A DNA stretch of 64,000 nucleotides from Actinokineospora alba (lineage in GTDB: Bacteria; Actinomycetota; Actinomycetes; Mycobacteriales; Pseudonocardiaceae): NCBI RefSeq assembly GCF_004362515.1, contig NZ_SNXU01000001.1:2852001-2916000 (forward strand). Reading direction: 5' to 3'. The notes under the pieces are model-generated. The model was not told the DNA's origin. It did not search any database and saw only the letters and a list, made by a program, of their open reading frames with translations. Below, one piece after another: positions 26,376 to 36,538 of this stretch. Every line of letters starts with the position of its first letter. Positions within the stretch are counted from its first letter, which is position 1. Position numbers and translations under genes: made by a program.

Positions 26376-29300
26376 ATGGCTGACCCACCGAAAGTACCTG
26401 ACGGCTTCGAGGAAGTGCCCGGCGGAGGGCTCCGCGCGATAGCCGGCGGAAACGGCCTGCTACGGGCCCAATACGGCTCGGCCGATTGGAAGGCTATCAA
26501 GGCCGCGATCTACAACACCGGAGGCGTCTCGAACGGTGCGGTGGATAAGTCGGCTGCAGGGCAGTCCGACCCGCGGACGCTGTGGGAAGCCGCGGAGATA
26601 TTCCGGGAGGTCAAGGAAATCCTGGTGGTCGTCGGCAACAGCGTCATCGAGCAGGCGGACGCACTCGCAGGCGAGGACGGGCCGTGGAGCGGTGAGGCCG
26701 CCACGGCATTCCTGACCACGATGCAGCTGTTCGGGAAGACGTTTCACCAACACGCGGATCAGATCGATGGCGGTCCTGCTCGGCTCACGCCGACCCCGGA
26801 GCAATTGTGGGCGGCGGGCGAGTATCTCAATTGGGCACGCACCTCGGTTCAAGACATCGATTTCCACTACGCGAGCGAGGCCGTCCGCATCGCCAACGAA
26901 CACAACGAGGCAAGCCACTCGTACCTCATTGACGTGACCCTGCCGGATGGCAGGATCGAGGTCAGCAAGCTTCCGCTAGTCGTCGAAGCGCTGAACCGGG
27001 ACATGCGTCAGGTGCTGCACACCTTGGTCGGCCAGTACGAGCAGACCCGATTCGACACGACGCTGGCGGCCGTTCCTGCCCCGATTACCCCGCAGACGCC
27101 GCCTCCAACCAGGCCGCCGAAGGATGAGCCGCCGAAGAAGCCGCCGAAGGAGGATCCGCCGAAGAAGCCTCCGCAGGATCCGCCGAAGAAGCCGCCGGTG
27201 GATGATCCGCCGAAAAGGCCGCCGCAGGATCCGCCGAAGAAGCCGCCGGTGGATCCGCCGAAGAAGCCGCCGCTGACGCCGCCGGTGGATGCTCCGGTCA
27301 AGCCGCCAGTCAAGCCGCCGGTGAAGCCGCCGCTGACCTCCCCGGTGGATGCTCCGGTCAAGCCGCCGCTGACGCCGCCGGTGGGTGCTTCGGTCAAGCC
27401 GCCGGATGCTCCGATAAGGCCCCCACTGGACGGTCCGGCGAAGGCCAAGGTGGACACCCAGCCACCGCCTGTCCGCACGGATCCGTCCGCTGCCGACAGG
27501 CCCGGCGGCAAGACGACGCCTCCGCCTGTCCTGCCGGTCCCGGTGCGTGCACCGGTGACCCAGCCGCCCAAGCGCCCTGGCGGTACCGGCGGTGGCACCA
27601 CGCCACCGAGGTCGCCGGTCGGTGGCATTCTCACTCCGCCGAAATCGCCCGCGATCAACCCGATCGCGCCGCCGAAGCTGCCTGACGGTTCCAAGGGCGG
27701 TGCGGGGGCGCCGAGTGATCTCCCCGGCGGCATCAATCCGCCGAAGCTCCCGGGTGGTGCCGGTGGCCCGAATGGCACGCCGTCGGCGCCGGAGATCAAG
27801 GTGCCGAACCCGGACGACTGGAAGGCGGGTGGCCCGGGAGGTACGCCGACGCCGGATCGCAATGGTGCGGGTGGGATGCCGATGATGCCGCCGATGGCGC
27901 CGCCGACCAGTGGTGGGAATGGGTCGTCGGATCGTCCGGATGCTTCTGGGTTGCTTGATGGTGGGCCGGAGGCGTGGGAGAGCACGGTTCCGCCTTTGGG
28001 TGGTGATCCGGTGAGTTCTGCTCATCAGCCGGGTAAGCCGGAGGGGTGGTCGCCTGCTCCGCTTGATGGTGTGCTGTCGCCGCCGGTGTTGGGTGGGGTG
28101 CCGGGTGGGGTGCCGGGTGGTGGGATGCCGATGATGCCGCCGATGGCGCCGCCGACCAGTGGTGGGAATGGGTCGTCGGATCGTCCGGATGCTTCTGGGT
28201 TGCTTGATGGTGGGCCGGAGGCGTGGGAGAGCACGGTTCCGCCTTTGGGTGGTGATCCGGTGAGTTCTGCTCATCAGCCGGGTAAGCCGGAGGGGTGGTC
28301 GCCTGCTCCGCTTGATGGTGTGCTGTCGCCGCCGGTGTTGGGTGGGGTGCCGGGTGGGGTGCCGGGTGGTGGGATGCCGATGATGCCGCCGATGGCGCCG
28401 CCGACCAGTGGTGGGAATGGGTCGTCGGATCGTCCGGATGCTTCTGGGTTGCTTGATGGTGGGCCGGAGGCGTGGGAGAGCACGGTTCCGCCTTTGGGTG
28501 GTGATCCGGTGAGTTCTGCTCATCAGCCGGGTAAGCCGGAGGGGTGGTCGCCTGCTCCGCTTGATGGTGTGCTGTCGCCGCCGGTGTTGGGTGGGGTGCC
28601 GGGTGGTGGGATGCCGATGATGCCGCCGATGGCGCCGCCGACCAGTGGTGGGAATGGGTCGTCGGATCGTCCGGATGCTTCTGGGTTGCTTGATGGTGGG
28701 CCGGAGGCGTGGGAGAGCACGGTTCCGCCTTTGGGTGGTGATCCGGTGAGTTCTGCTCATCAGCCGGGTAAGCCGGAGGGGTGGTCGCCTGCTCCGCTTG
28801 ATGGTGTGCTGTCGCCGCCGGTGTTGGGTGGGGTGCCGGGTGGTGGGATGCCGATGATGCCGCCGATGGCGCCGCCGACCAGTGGTGGGAATGGGTCGTC
28901 GGATCGTCCGGATGCTTCTGGGTTGCTTGATGGTGGGCCGGAGGCGTGGGAGAGCACGCGGTCGGCCGGGCTCGGTGATCCGGAAGGCGACGTACTCGCG
29001 CGACCTGGTGAGCGCGCGGACTGGGCGCCGTCCGCTGTGGACCGTGAACGGCTGCCGATCGCCGACACGCCGGCCCTACCGCCGGCTGCCCCCAACGCAA
29101 TGTCCAACGAGGCGCCCGGGGTGCCGTTCGTGCCGGTTCCGCTCGGCGGCTCGCCGTTCGGGCCGTCCAACGCGCCGGTGAAGCCGGTGTCCGCGGAGAA
29201 GGTCGAACGGGAAGAACCCGTAGGCCCCGGAACGGATGTCGAGAAACCGGTCGTCAAGGACAAGGTCACGCCGCCGAGCGAGAACCTGGTCCCGGTGGTC

Positions 29301-29723
29301 CGGCCGAATGATGCGGACGAGGACTTCAGCTCCTGGGATGTCGCCGTGGGGGGCGGATTGCTGTGGCTCGCGGCCTCCGGGCGGAAAAAGGACGAGGGGG
29401 AGCAGACCCCGGACACCCCCGACTTCGCGCTGAGGGAGACCGTCGGGTGGGAGCACACCTCGCGCCACAGCACGAGCCTGGGCGCGATGGAGCACCCACG
29501 TGGTTCCGATCCCTACGACTACATGCCGCGCCCGTTCGTGCCGCCGGACGGCCCAGTCTGCTCCGACGCCGGTCTGCGGGACGAACCTGAGGAAGACCCC
29601 GAAACGCGGGACGAAGACGAGGAGCAGGATGAGCCGGAACGCAAGGCCGTCGACCTGCTCACCCAGGACGAGGATGTGTGGGCCGCATCGCCCAGGCCGA
29701 ACGCGCTGGGGGTGATCGAATGA
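26376..29723 (+). CDS. Pro-rich WXG-type T7SS substrate/PPE-like protein with repeat array
   Basis: 1,115 residues from the ATG at 26376 (AAGG nine bases upstream; a TTG at 26367 overlaps that site). Residues 1-225 are helical with W-S-G at the hairpin (GPWSGEAATAF), a WXG/PPE-like head. A long Lys-Pro region of PPKK and KPPVD type (225-400) follows, then a Pro/Gly linker, then five copies of an 83- or 79-residue repeat (27873-28959), then an acidic tail (EEDPETRDEDEEQDEPE). 'VAVGGGLLWLAAS' near residue 990 could be a short hydrophobic segment. It overlaps eccC by ATGA, so it belongs to the operon and may be a surface or cell-wall-spanning component; this is inferred. Confidence 0.75.
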   Translation: MADPPKVPDGFEEVPGGGLRAIAGGNGLLRAQYGSADWKAIKAAIYNTGGVSNGAVDKSAAGQSDPRTLWEAAEIFREVKEILVVVGNSVIEQADALAGEDGPWSGEAATAFLTTMQLFGKTFHQHADQIDGGPARLTPTPEQLWAAGEYLNWARTSVQDIDFHYASEAVRIANEHNEASHSYLIDVTLPDGRIEVSKLPLVVEALNRDMRQVLHTLVGQYEQTRFDTTLAAVPAPITPQTPPPTRPPKDEPPKKPPKEDPPKKPPQDPPKKPPVDDPPKRPPQDPPKKPPVDPPKKPPLTPPVDAPVKPPVKPPVKPPLTSPVDAPVKPPLTPPVGASVKPPDAPIRPPLDGPAKAKVDTQPPPVRTDPSAADRPGGKTTPPPVLPVPVRAPVTQPPKRPGGTGGGTTPPRSPVGGILTPPKSPAINPIAPPKLPDGSKGGAGAPSDLPGGINPPKLPGGAGGPNGTPSAPEIKVPNPDDWKAGGPGGTPTPDRNGAGGMPMMPPMAPPTSGGNGSSDRPDASGLLDGGPEAWESTVPPLGGDPVSSAHQPGKPEGWSPAPLDGVLSPPVLGGVPGGVPGGGMPMMPPMAPPTSGGNGSSDRPDASGLLDGGPEAWESTVPPLGGDPVSSAHQPGKPEGWSPAPLDGVLSPPVLGGVPGGVPGGGMPMMPPMAPPTSGGNGSSDRPDASGLLDGGPEAWESTVPPLGGDPVSSAHQPGKPEGWSPAPLDGVLSPPVLGGVPGGGMPMMPPMAPPTSGGNGSSDRPDASGLLDGGPEAWESTVPPLGGDPVSSAHQPGKPEGWSPAPLDGVLSPPVLGGVPGGGMPMMPPMAPPTSGGNGSSDRPDASGLLDGGPEAWESTRSAGLGDPEGDVLARPGERADWAPSAVDRERLPIADTPALPPAAPNAMSNEAPGVPFVPVPLGGSPFGPSNAPVKPVSAEKVEREEPVGPGTDVEKPVVKDKVTPPSENLVPVVRPNDADEDFSSWDVAVGGGLLWLAASGRKKDEGEQTPDTPDFALRETVGWEHTSRHSTSLGAMEHPRGSDPYDYMPRPFVPPDGPVCSDAGLRDEPEEDPETRDEDEEQDEPERKAVDLLTQDEDVWAASPRPNALGVIE
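27873..28959 (+). repeat. Near-identical 249/237-bp tandem array (4 full units plus one partial)
   Basis: Units start at 27873, 28122, 28371, 28608 and 28845 (spacings 249, 249, 237, 237). The 12-bp difference is one fewer 'GGVP' (GGGGTGCCGGGT) step. The fifth unit stops matching near 28959. The nucleotide sequence is essentially unchanged between units, including wobble positions, so the expansion is recent or kept uniform by recombination. The array keeps the reading frame. Confidence 0.95.
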
Positions 29724-32700
29724 GCACGGTCACCGTCAAGCGGGGTGCACGTGCCGAAGGCCCGCATCTGCCCGAGGGCGGGGAGGAACTGCAGGAACCG
29801 CCGGTGATTCCGGAGCCTCCGGTCAAGGACTTCAGCTCGGTGCTGACGTTCCTACCGATGGCGATCATGCCGGTGGCCATGGTCCTCGTGTTCTCGTCGG
29901 TCGGGTCCGGAGGCGGCTCACCGTTCATCATCATCATGTCCGGCGCGATGGGCCTCGGCATGATGGCCATGGCGGTCAGCCAGTTGGTGCGTAGCGGCAG
30001 CGAACGCAAGAGCAAGCTGAACGCCGAACGACGCGACTACCTGCGGTATATCAGTCAGCTCCGCCGCCGCGCCCGGGAGGCGGGCAACCAGCAGCGGATG
30101 GCCGTCGCGTGGAACAACCCGGACCCGTCGTGGCTGTGGTCGATCGCGAGTGGGCCCCGGCTGTGGGAGCGGCGCGGCAGCCACGACGACTTCGCCCGGG
30201 TGCGGATCGGACTCGGTTCCCAGCAGGCGGCGATGGAGTTCAGCCCGCCGTCGACCAAGCCGATCGAGGACCTGGAACCGTTGTCGGCGATCTCGCTGCG
30301 CCGGTTCAGCGAGACCTATCGGATGGTCACCGGCATCCCGATCTCGGTGGGGCTGCGCAGTTTCACCAGCGTCGAGTTCGCCGGCGACCCGGAGGAGGCG
30401 GATGGGCTGGTTCGAGCCATGATCGCCCAGCTTGTCACGTTCCACGCCCCGGACGAACTGCGCGTCGCGGTGCTCACCGCGCCGCAGAACCAGGCGGACT
30501 GGGACTGGCTGAAGTGGTTGCCGCATACCGCCCACCCGGAGGCCCGGGACGCGGCAGGCGCGTTGCGGATGCTGACCTGCGACCACGACGAGCTCCTTGA
30601 CCTGCTCGGCGCCGAGGTGACCGACCGCGGTGACCACGACAAGAGCTCGCTGCCCGGAGTGGCCGAACCGTTCGTCGTGGTCATCGCGCACCGCGCGGTC
30701 ATCCCCGAGCACTCGCCGCTGCTCGGGCCGGGCCTACGCAACACCGTGCTGCTGGACGCCACCGGCGCCCTGCCCGGTGGCGCCAAGGTGCTTCGGCTCA
30801 CCTGCCGCGACGGTGAGGTCACCTACCCCGTCGGTGCGGAGACCGGCACCGCCAGCTGCGACAGGTTCAGCCTGCCGCAGTCGGACACGCTGGCCCGGTT
30901 GCTCGCGCCCAAGCGCACCAGCGGCACGGTCGACGTGGTCGACCGCCCATTTGAGACGGACTTCGAGCTGACCACTCTGCTCGGCATTCGGGACGTGCAC
31001 ACGTTCGACGTGAACGCGCAGTGGCGGCAGAAAGTCCCGCAGCGAGCCCGGCTCCAGGTGCCGATCGGTGTCACCGAGGACGGGGAGGTCGTCGAGATCG
31101 ACCTGAAGGAGTCGGCGCAGGGCGGTATGGGGCCGCACGGCATGTTGATCGGCGCGACCGGCTCCGGCAAGAGTGAGTTGCTGCGCACGCTGGTGTGCGG
31201 CCTCGCCGCCACGCACTCCTCCGAGCACCTCAACTTCGTCCTGGTCGACTTCAAGGGTGGCGCGACCTTCATCGGCATGGACAAGCTGCCGCACACCTCG
31301 GCGGTGATCACCAACCTGGCGGACGAGCTCCCCCTGGTCGACCGCATGCAGGACTCGATCAACGGCGAGATGACCCGGCGCCAGGAGATCCTGCGCCAGA
31401 GCGGCTACTCCTCGCTGTTCGACTACGAGAAGGCCCGCTCCACCGGTGGTCAGCTCCCGCCGTTGCCCACCCTGCTCGTCATCGTCGACGAGTTCAGTGA
31501 ACTGCTGGGCAGCAAACCGGAGTTCATGGACCTGTTCGTCAGCATCGGCCGGCTGGGCCGCAGCCTCGGCGTGCACCTGCTGCTGGCCTCCCAGCGGCTG
31601 GACGAGGGCCGGATTCACCGCGTCGAGGGCCACCTGTCCTACCGCATCGGTCTGCGGACGTTCTCCTCGATGGAGTCCCGCAGCGTCATCGGTGTCGCGG
31701 ACGCCTACGAGCTGCCCTCCGCGCCGGGCAACGGATATCTCAAGATCGACACCACGAACCTGGTCCGGTTCAAGGGCGCCTACGTCTCCGGTCCCTGCCT
31801 GACCACGGCACCGGCCAGCGGCTTGATCAGCGACAGTGAGCTCGCCACCGGCGAGATCGTGCCCTTCTACACCCAGCCGAACCCACGCTCGCACGAGATC
31901 CGTAAGGCCGAGGCCGAGGTCGAGGAACCGGCAGCGGAGGATGCCGAGGCGGAGAAGCCTGCGGCGCCGGGGGAGGACGCGCCGAGCCTGGCCGAGGTCC
32001 TGATCCGGCGGCTGACCGGAGCTGGACCGGCGGCGCGCCAGGTATGGCTGCCCCCGCTCGCCGAGTCGCCAAGCCTGGACTCGATGCTGCCGAGCGTCGT
32101 GCCGCACCCCGAGCTGGGCATGGTCGTCGACTCCCCGGCCGCACGCGGCGGCCTGCGGGTACCGGTCGGCCTGGTCGACCTGCCCTACGAGCAGTTGCGC
32201 GAGCTGCTGGTCGCCGATCTGTCCGGTTCGGACGGTCACGTCGGCGTCGTCGGCGCGCCGATGAGCGGCAAGTCGACGTTGCTACGCACGCTGATCCTCG
32301 GCCTCGCGCTGACCCACACACCCGAGGAGGTTCAGTTCTACGGCCTCGACTTCGGCGGCGGCGGCCTCATGTCGATCAGCGGCCTGCCGCACGTCGGCTC
32401 CATCGCGACCCGGATGGAACGCGACCGTGTGGTGCGCACGCTCGCCGAGGTCGTGCAGGTCATGGAGATGCGCGAAACGGCGTTCGCCGAGCACGGCTTC
32501 GAGTCCATGGCCGCCTACCGCAAGGCGCGCCGGGAAGGGCGGATCACCGACCCTTACGGTGAGGTTTTCCTGATCATCGACGGGTGGTTCACCCTGCGCC
32601 AGGACTTCAGCGACCTGGAAACCAAACTGACCGAGATCGCGGCCCGCGGCCTGTCCTTCGGCATCCACCTCGTGGTGGCGGCGACGCGCTGGTCGGAGAT

Positions 32701-33763
32701 CCGGCCGTGGCTGCGCGACGTGCTGGGCACCCGGTTCGAGCTGCGGCTGGGCGACCCGATGGAGTCGGAGGTGAAGGGCCGCAAGGCGGCCACCGTGCCG
32801 CACCAGCCGGGGCGTGGACTCACCATGTCCGGCTTCCACTTCCTGGCCGCGCTGCCCCGGCTTGACGGTTCATCGGAAACCGAGGACCTGGCCGAGTCCA
32901 CCCGGTCCGTGGTGGATGAGATCCGGGCGTTCTGGCCGGGCCGCAGCGCTCCCGGCGTCCGGATGCTGCCGACCAAACTACCGGTGGTCGACCTGCCGCG
33001 CCCGGAGGGCGATCTGCGGATCTGCCTCGGCCAGGACGAACAGCGCCTCAACCCGGTGTGGCACGACTTCAACGCGACGCCGCACCTGTTCATGCTCGGC
33101 GACGAGGAAACCGGCAAGACCAATGCGCTGCGGCTCGTGCTGCGGTCGATCGTGCAGGGATACCCGCCGGGCCAGGCGAAGATTCTCGTCGCCGACTCCA
33201 GGCGCGACCTCGACGGCATGGTGCCCGAGGAGTACCGCATCGGCCACGTCGTCGGCACCGAGGCGCTGGCCGACCTGGCCACCAAGGCCGCCGTGTCCCT
33301 GCACAAGCGGGTGCCCGGCGCGGACATCTCCTCGGAACGACTGCGCCGCCGCGACTGGTGGGACGGCCCGCAGCTGTTCGTGGTCGTGGACGACTACGAG
33401 CTCTTCGGCGGCATGGGAGTGGGCACACCACTGGAAACCCTGCTTCCGCTGATGGCACAAGGTGTCCACATTGGATTCCACCTGATTCTGGCGCGCAGCA
33501 GTGCGAACGCCACGCGCGGGATGATGGATCCGATCATCCGCAGGCTGTGGGAGCTCGGCACGCCGGCATTGCTCTTCTCCTATCCGAAGGAGGAGGGCAA
33601 GTTCCTGGGGGAGGCCGCGCCGCGGACCCTGCCGGCTGGCCGGGCACAGCTCGTGACCCGCCGGGGAGTGAAGCTGATCCAGACCGGCTTCGTACCGGTC
33701 CCGACCTCGCCGGACGCCGAGGGCATCGCCGTCGGCGCCACTGGAAGAACTGAGACACCATGA
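29720..33763 (+). CDS. eccC: T7SS ATPase EccC, single chain
   Basis: 1,347 residues from the ATG that overlaps the previous stop (ATGA); no ribosome site is needed for coupling. EccC is the FtsK/SpoIIIE-type motor that binds WXG100 C-termini and drives export. Two membrane helices lie at about 40-62 and 70-90. Three P-loop domains follow: GATGSGKS at 478 with Walker B 'VIVDEF'; GAPMSGKST at 845 with 'LIIDGW', lacking the catalytic Glu; and GDEETGKT at 1127 with 'VVVDDYE'. So EccCa and EccCb are fused, as in ESX-3/ESX-5 and most non-mycobacterial systems, and only the first domain has a fully canonical hydrolytic site. A Glu/Ala-rich linker follows domain 1. Confidence 0.97.
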   Translation: MSTVTVKRGARAEGPHLPEGGEELQEPPVIPEPPVKDFSSVLTFLPMAIMPVAMVLVFSSVGSGGGSPFIIIMSGAMGLGMMAMAVSQLVRSGSERKSKLNAERRDYLRYISQLRRRAREAGNQQRMAVAWNNPDPSWLWSIASGPRLWERRGSHDDFARVRIGLGSQQAAMEFSPPSTKPIEDLEPLSAISLRRFSETYRMVTGIPISVGLRSFTSVEFAGDPEEADGLVRAMIAQLVTFHAPDELRVAVLTAPQNQADWDWLKWLPHTAHPEARDAAGALRMLTCDHDELLDLLGAEVTDRGDHDKSSLPGVAEPFVVVIAHRAVIPEHSPLLGPGLRNTVLLDATGALPGGAKVLRLTCRDGEVTYPVGAETGTASCDRFSLPQSDTLARLLAPKRTSGTVDVVDRPFETDFELTTLLGIRDVHTFDVNAQWRQKVPQRARLQVPIGVTEDGEVVEIDLKESAQGGMGPHGMLIGATGSGKSELLRTLVCGLAATHSSEHLNFVLVDFKGGATFIGMDKLPHTSAVITNLADELPLVDRMQDSINGEMTRRQEILRQSGYSSLFDYEKARSTGGQLPPLPTLLVIVDEFSELLGSKPEFMDLFVSIGRLGRSLGVHLLLASQRLDEGRIHRVEGHLSYRIGLRTFSSMESRSVIGVADAYELPSAPGNGYLKIDTTNLVRFKGAYVSGPCLTTAPASGLISDSELATGEIVPFYTQPNPRSHEIRKAEAEVEEPAAEDAEAEKPAAPGEDAPSLAEVLIRRLTGAGPAARQVWLPPLAESPSLDSMLPSVVPHPELGMVVDSPAARGGLRVPVGLVDLPYEQLRELLVADLSGSDGHVGVVGAPMSGKSTLLRTLILGLALTHTPEEVQFYGLDFGGGGLMSISGLPHVGSIATRMERDRVVRTLAEVVQVMEMRETAFAEHGFESMAAYRKARREGRITDPYGEVFLIIDGWFTLRQDFSDLETKLTEIAARGLSFGIHLVVAATRWSEIRPWLRDVLGTRFELRLGDPMESEVKGRKAATVPHQPGRGLTMSGFHFLAALPRLDGSSETEDLAESTRSVVDEIRAFWPGRSAPGVRMLPTKLPVVDLPRPEGDLRICLGQDEQRLNPVWHDFNATPHLFMLGDEETGKTNALRLVLRSIVQGYPPGQAKILVADSRRDLDGMVPEEYRIGHVVGTEALADLATKAAVSLHKRVPGADISSERLRRRDWWDGPQLFVVVDDYELFGGMGVGTPLETLLPLMAQGVHIGFHLILARSSANATRGMMDPIIRRLWELGTPALLFSYPKEEGKFLGEAAPRTLPAGRAQLVTRRGVKLIQTGFVPVPTSPDAEGIAVGATGRTETP

Positions 33764-35163
33764 CCACGCAGGCTGAACTGTGCCGCATCACGGTGATCGG
33801 CCCGACCGGCCGCGCCGATCTCGCCGTTCCGGTCGCCACCACGGTGACCGCGTTGCTGCCGACGCTGGTCAAGCACGTCGTGCGCGATCAGGACAAGGCG
33901 CCGGAGGGCGACGGGTACGGCACGTGGGTGTTGCAACGACTCGGCGACGCACCGTTCGAACCCGACGGCACCCCGGAGACGCTCGACTGGCTCGACGGCG
34001 AGCAGCTGCACCTGGTCCGGGCCGAGGACCCATTGCCGGAGCTGGACTTCGACGATATCGCCGAGGGCATGGCGACCGCGGTCAACCGGCAGGGCAACAG
34101 GTGGAACGAGACGGTCAACCGCAAGCTCTTCCTGAGCCTCGCGGGGTGCGCGTTCGGTGCGATCGCCCTCTCGCTGCTGGAGAATCAGAGCACCGCGATC
34201 GCCACGGCCACGGCTGGGGTGTTGGCACTCATCCTGGTCGTCGCCGCCGTGCTGGTCGCGCGAACGTTGCGGGACCGGGGGCTCGCCGCGGTCGTGGGTG
34301 TGGCGGGCTGCGGGTACGCGGGGCTGGCAGGCACGATCGGGTTGGCGGGTGTCGCAGGCGCGATGGCCTTGGACCCGGTGGCCGTGCTGGTCGGCGGCGG
34401 CATCATGGCTCTCGTCGCGTCCGGGTTGCTCGTCGTGCAACGAATTCTGGCCCGTGACCTGCCCATCATTCCGTTCGGGGCGACGGCGGTCGTGGGCATC
34501 GGCGCGGTGCTGGCGACCGGGCTGTACCTCGGCGCCGAGCTGACACGGCCACAGACCACCACCGTGGTGATGGCTGTGGTCTACCTGTTGTTGCTGTTCT
34601 CTCCCAAGCTCGCCACACGCGCCGCCCGGCTGCGCGGCCCACAGCTGCCGCGTACCGCCGAGGAAATGAAGATCGATGTGGAGCCGATGCCCGCGGCCAC
34701 GCTCGTGGAGCAGACCGGTATCGCCGACCGCTACCTCAGCGTGCTCGCCATCGGCGGCTCCGTCGTCTTCGCCGTCGGGTTCTGGTACCTGATGGTGGAA
34801 CCGACCTGGCTGGACCACACGCTCGGCGGCCTCTTCGCGGCGCTGATCCTGTTGCGGTCGCGGGAGTTCCTCAACGTCGCGCAGCGCACGGCCTTCGCGC
34901 TGGCCGGTACCTGGGGCGCCGTGCTGCCCTCGCTGATCATGCTCGCCGGGATGAGTGACATGTCGCGGCTGTTCGGTGTCCTCGGGATGCTGGTCGCGGT
35001 GCTGCTGCTCATCGCGGCGGCACTGCGGCCCGCGCATCGCCGGATGTTGCCGATCTGGCCGCACATGGGCGATGTGGTCGAGAACCTGACCTGCATCGCG
35101 CTGGTGCCCTTCGTATTGCAGGTGCTCGGTGTGTTCGCCTGGGCCCGCGGACTGGCTGGGTGA
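33760..35163 (+). CDS. eccD: T7SS channel protein EccD
   Basis: 467 residues; the ATG overlaps the eccC stop. Residues 1-90 form a ubiquitin-like YukD-type domain (CRITVIGPTGRADLAVP...; LDGEQLHLV), followed by a short cytosolic linker and about eleven membrane helices from residue 123 to the end. This is the standard EccD topology; the protein forms the bulk of the membrane pore. It is followed 6 bp later by eccB. Confidence 0.96.
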   Translation: MTTQAELCRITVIGPTGRADLAVPVATTVTALLPTLVKHVVRDQDKAPEGDGYGTWVLQRLGDAPFEPDGTPETLDWLDGEQLHLVRAEDPLPELDFDDIAEGMATAVNRQGNRWNETVNRKLFLSLAGCAFGAIALSLLENQSTAIATATAGVLALILVVAAVLVARTLRDRGLAAVVGVAGCGYAGLAGTIGLAGVAGAMALDPVAVLVGGGIMALVASGLLVVQRILARDLPIIPFGATAVVGIGAVLATGLYLGAELTRPQTTTVVMAVVYLLLLFSPKLATRAARLRGPQLPRTAEEMKIDVEPMPAATLVEQTGIADRYLSVLAIGGSVVFAVGFWYLMVEPTWLDHTLGGLFAALILLRSREFLNVAQRTAFALAGTWGAVLPSLIMLAGMSDMSRLFGVLGMLVAVLLLIAAALRPAHRRMLPIWPHMGDVVENLTCIALVPFVLQVLGVFAWARGLAG

Positions 35164-35169
35164 GCCCGA

Positions 35170-36537
35170 GTGCAGACCAAAAAGGACCACGTCCACGCCT
35201 ACCAGACGCTCGTCGGCCGGATGAGCGCCGGGTTGCTGCTGGGCGACACCAACTACAGCGAGGCACCCGCCCGCCGGGCATTGATGGGACTGGTGTACGG
35301 CGTGGTGCTGGCGCTGCTGGTCGGTGTCGGATTCTGGGTGTACGGCCTGATCAACCCCGGCGGCAACATGGCCTGGAAGAAGCCGAACACCATCCTGGTC
35401 GAGAAGGAGAGCGGCGCGCGGTTCGTGTACGACCGCGGCCTGCTGTTCCCGGTGGTGAACCACGCGTCCGCGATGCTGCTCAAGGGCGCGGGCGCGACGG
35501 TCGAGACGATTTCCCGCGCCTCGCTCAGTGGGCTGGAACGTGGCGCGCCGATCGGCATCCTGGGCGCACCGGACCCGGTTCCTTCGGCGAATGCGCTGGT
35601 CACCACGCCCTGGTTGCTCTGCCTGCCCCACACCGGCGGTGGGCAGCCGCCGGGCCAGGGGCTGATGAGCCTCAACGCCAACCCGGACGCGTCCTCCACC
35701 CCGCTCGATGAGCGCGAGTACATGTGGGTCGGCTCGACCGATGGGCACCAGTACCTGGTGTGGTCGGGACTGAAGCTGCGCCTCGCCTCGCCCGCCGTCG
35801 CCGTCGCGCTCGGCCTCGGCACCAGCTCGCCACCGTCCGCACCACCCGCGTGGCTCGCCGCGCTGCCGGACGGACCGGAGATTGGACCCGCTTCGATCGA
35901 GGGTCGGGGCACGGTGCAGGTCGCGGGTTCGGCACGCCAGGTGGGCACGGTGTTCCGGCAGGCCGCCGGCAACGGCACCGAGAACTTCGTGGTGCTTCGT
36001 CCGGACGGGCTCGCGCCGATGTCGCGCACTGAGGCCGCGCTACTCACGACCGCGCAGGGAGAGTCCGCCGCCGATATCGACGCAGCGACGATGGCGAGCA
36101 TGCCCCGGTCTGCCGACACGTCTCTGACCAGCAGGATTCCGGACCTGCTCACTGCCAAATCGATGCCGATCGGTGAGCGAGCCTACTGCCTGCGCCAGGA
36201 ACTCTTCGGCAGTTCGGTAGTCAGCATTCCGGTCACCACCGAGCGCAACTTCGCGTGGTTCGGGATGAACGAGCAGGTTGGGGCCTATCTGAAGCCAGGG
36301 ACCGGACTGCTCGCGGCGTCGGCGCCCGCACCGACGGGCGCGGGTGCGAAACCGGACAGGTTCCTGATCACCGATCGAGGGTTCAAGTACCGGCTCGCGG
36401 ACGACGAGGCCATCAAGGCGCTCGGGTTCGGCGGAGCGGCACCCCGGCCCATGGCGGCCGAGGTGCTCGCGCAGATCCCGAGCGGTCCGGTGCTGAGCCG
36501 GGCCGCGGTGGGTCCTGTTGAGAGAGGACGTGGCTGA
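35170..36537 (+). CDS. eccB: T7SS core protein EccB
   Basis: 455 residues from a GTG six bases after the eccD stop. The N-terminus is typical of EccB: a short cytosolic segment (QTKKDHVHAYQ...), one membrane helix at about 41-60 (GLVYGVVLALLVGVGFWVYG), then a large extracytoplasmic domain beginning 'WKKPNTILVEKESGARFVY'. The outer domain carries EccB-like repeats ending in 'FLITDRGFKYRLADDEAIKALG'. Only a weak ribosome site is visible, so coupling to eccD is likely. Confidence 0.95.
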   Translation: MQTKKDHVHAYQTLVGRMSAGLLLGDTNYSEAPARRALMGLVYGVVLALLVGVGFWVYGLINPGGNMAWKKPNTILVEKESGARFVYDRGLLFPVVNHASAMLLKGAGATVETISRASLSGLERGAPIGILGAPDPVPSANALVTTPWLLCLPHTGGGQPPGQGLMSLNANPDASSTPLDEREYMWVGSTDGHQYLVWSGLKLRLASPAVAVALGLGTSSPPSAPPAWLAALPDGPEIGPASIEGRGTVQVAGSARQVGTVFRQAAGNGTENFVVLRPDGLAPMSRTEAALLTTAQGESAADIDAATMASMPRSADTSLTSRIPDLLTAKSMPIGERAYCLRQELFGSSVVSIPVTTERNFAWFGMNEQVGAYLKPGTGLLAASAPAPTGAGAKPDRFLITDRGFKYRLADDEAIKALGFGGAAPRPMAAEVLAQIPSGPVLSRAAVGPVERGRG

Positions 36538-36538
36538 G

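Noticed and set aside
27873..28959. Possible CRISPR-like or regulatory repeat array
   Set aside because: Units are 237-249 bp, head-to-tail, in frame and coding; there are no spacers.
26976..29100. Minus-strand frames of 400-600 codons over the Pro-rich repeat gene
   Set aside because: They encode the complement of the tandem array (RHPTR and HHP-type runs) with no independent features.
30734..32239. 501-codon minus-strand frame opposite eccC
   Set aside because: eccC on the plus strand is certain; the reverse frame has no motif.
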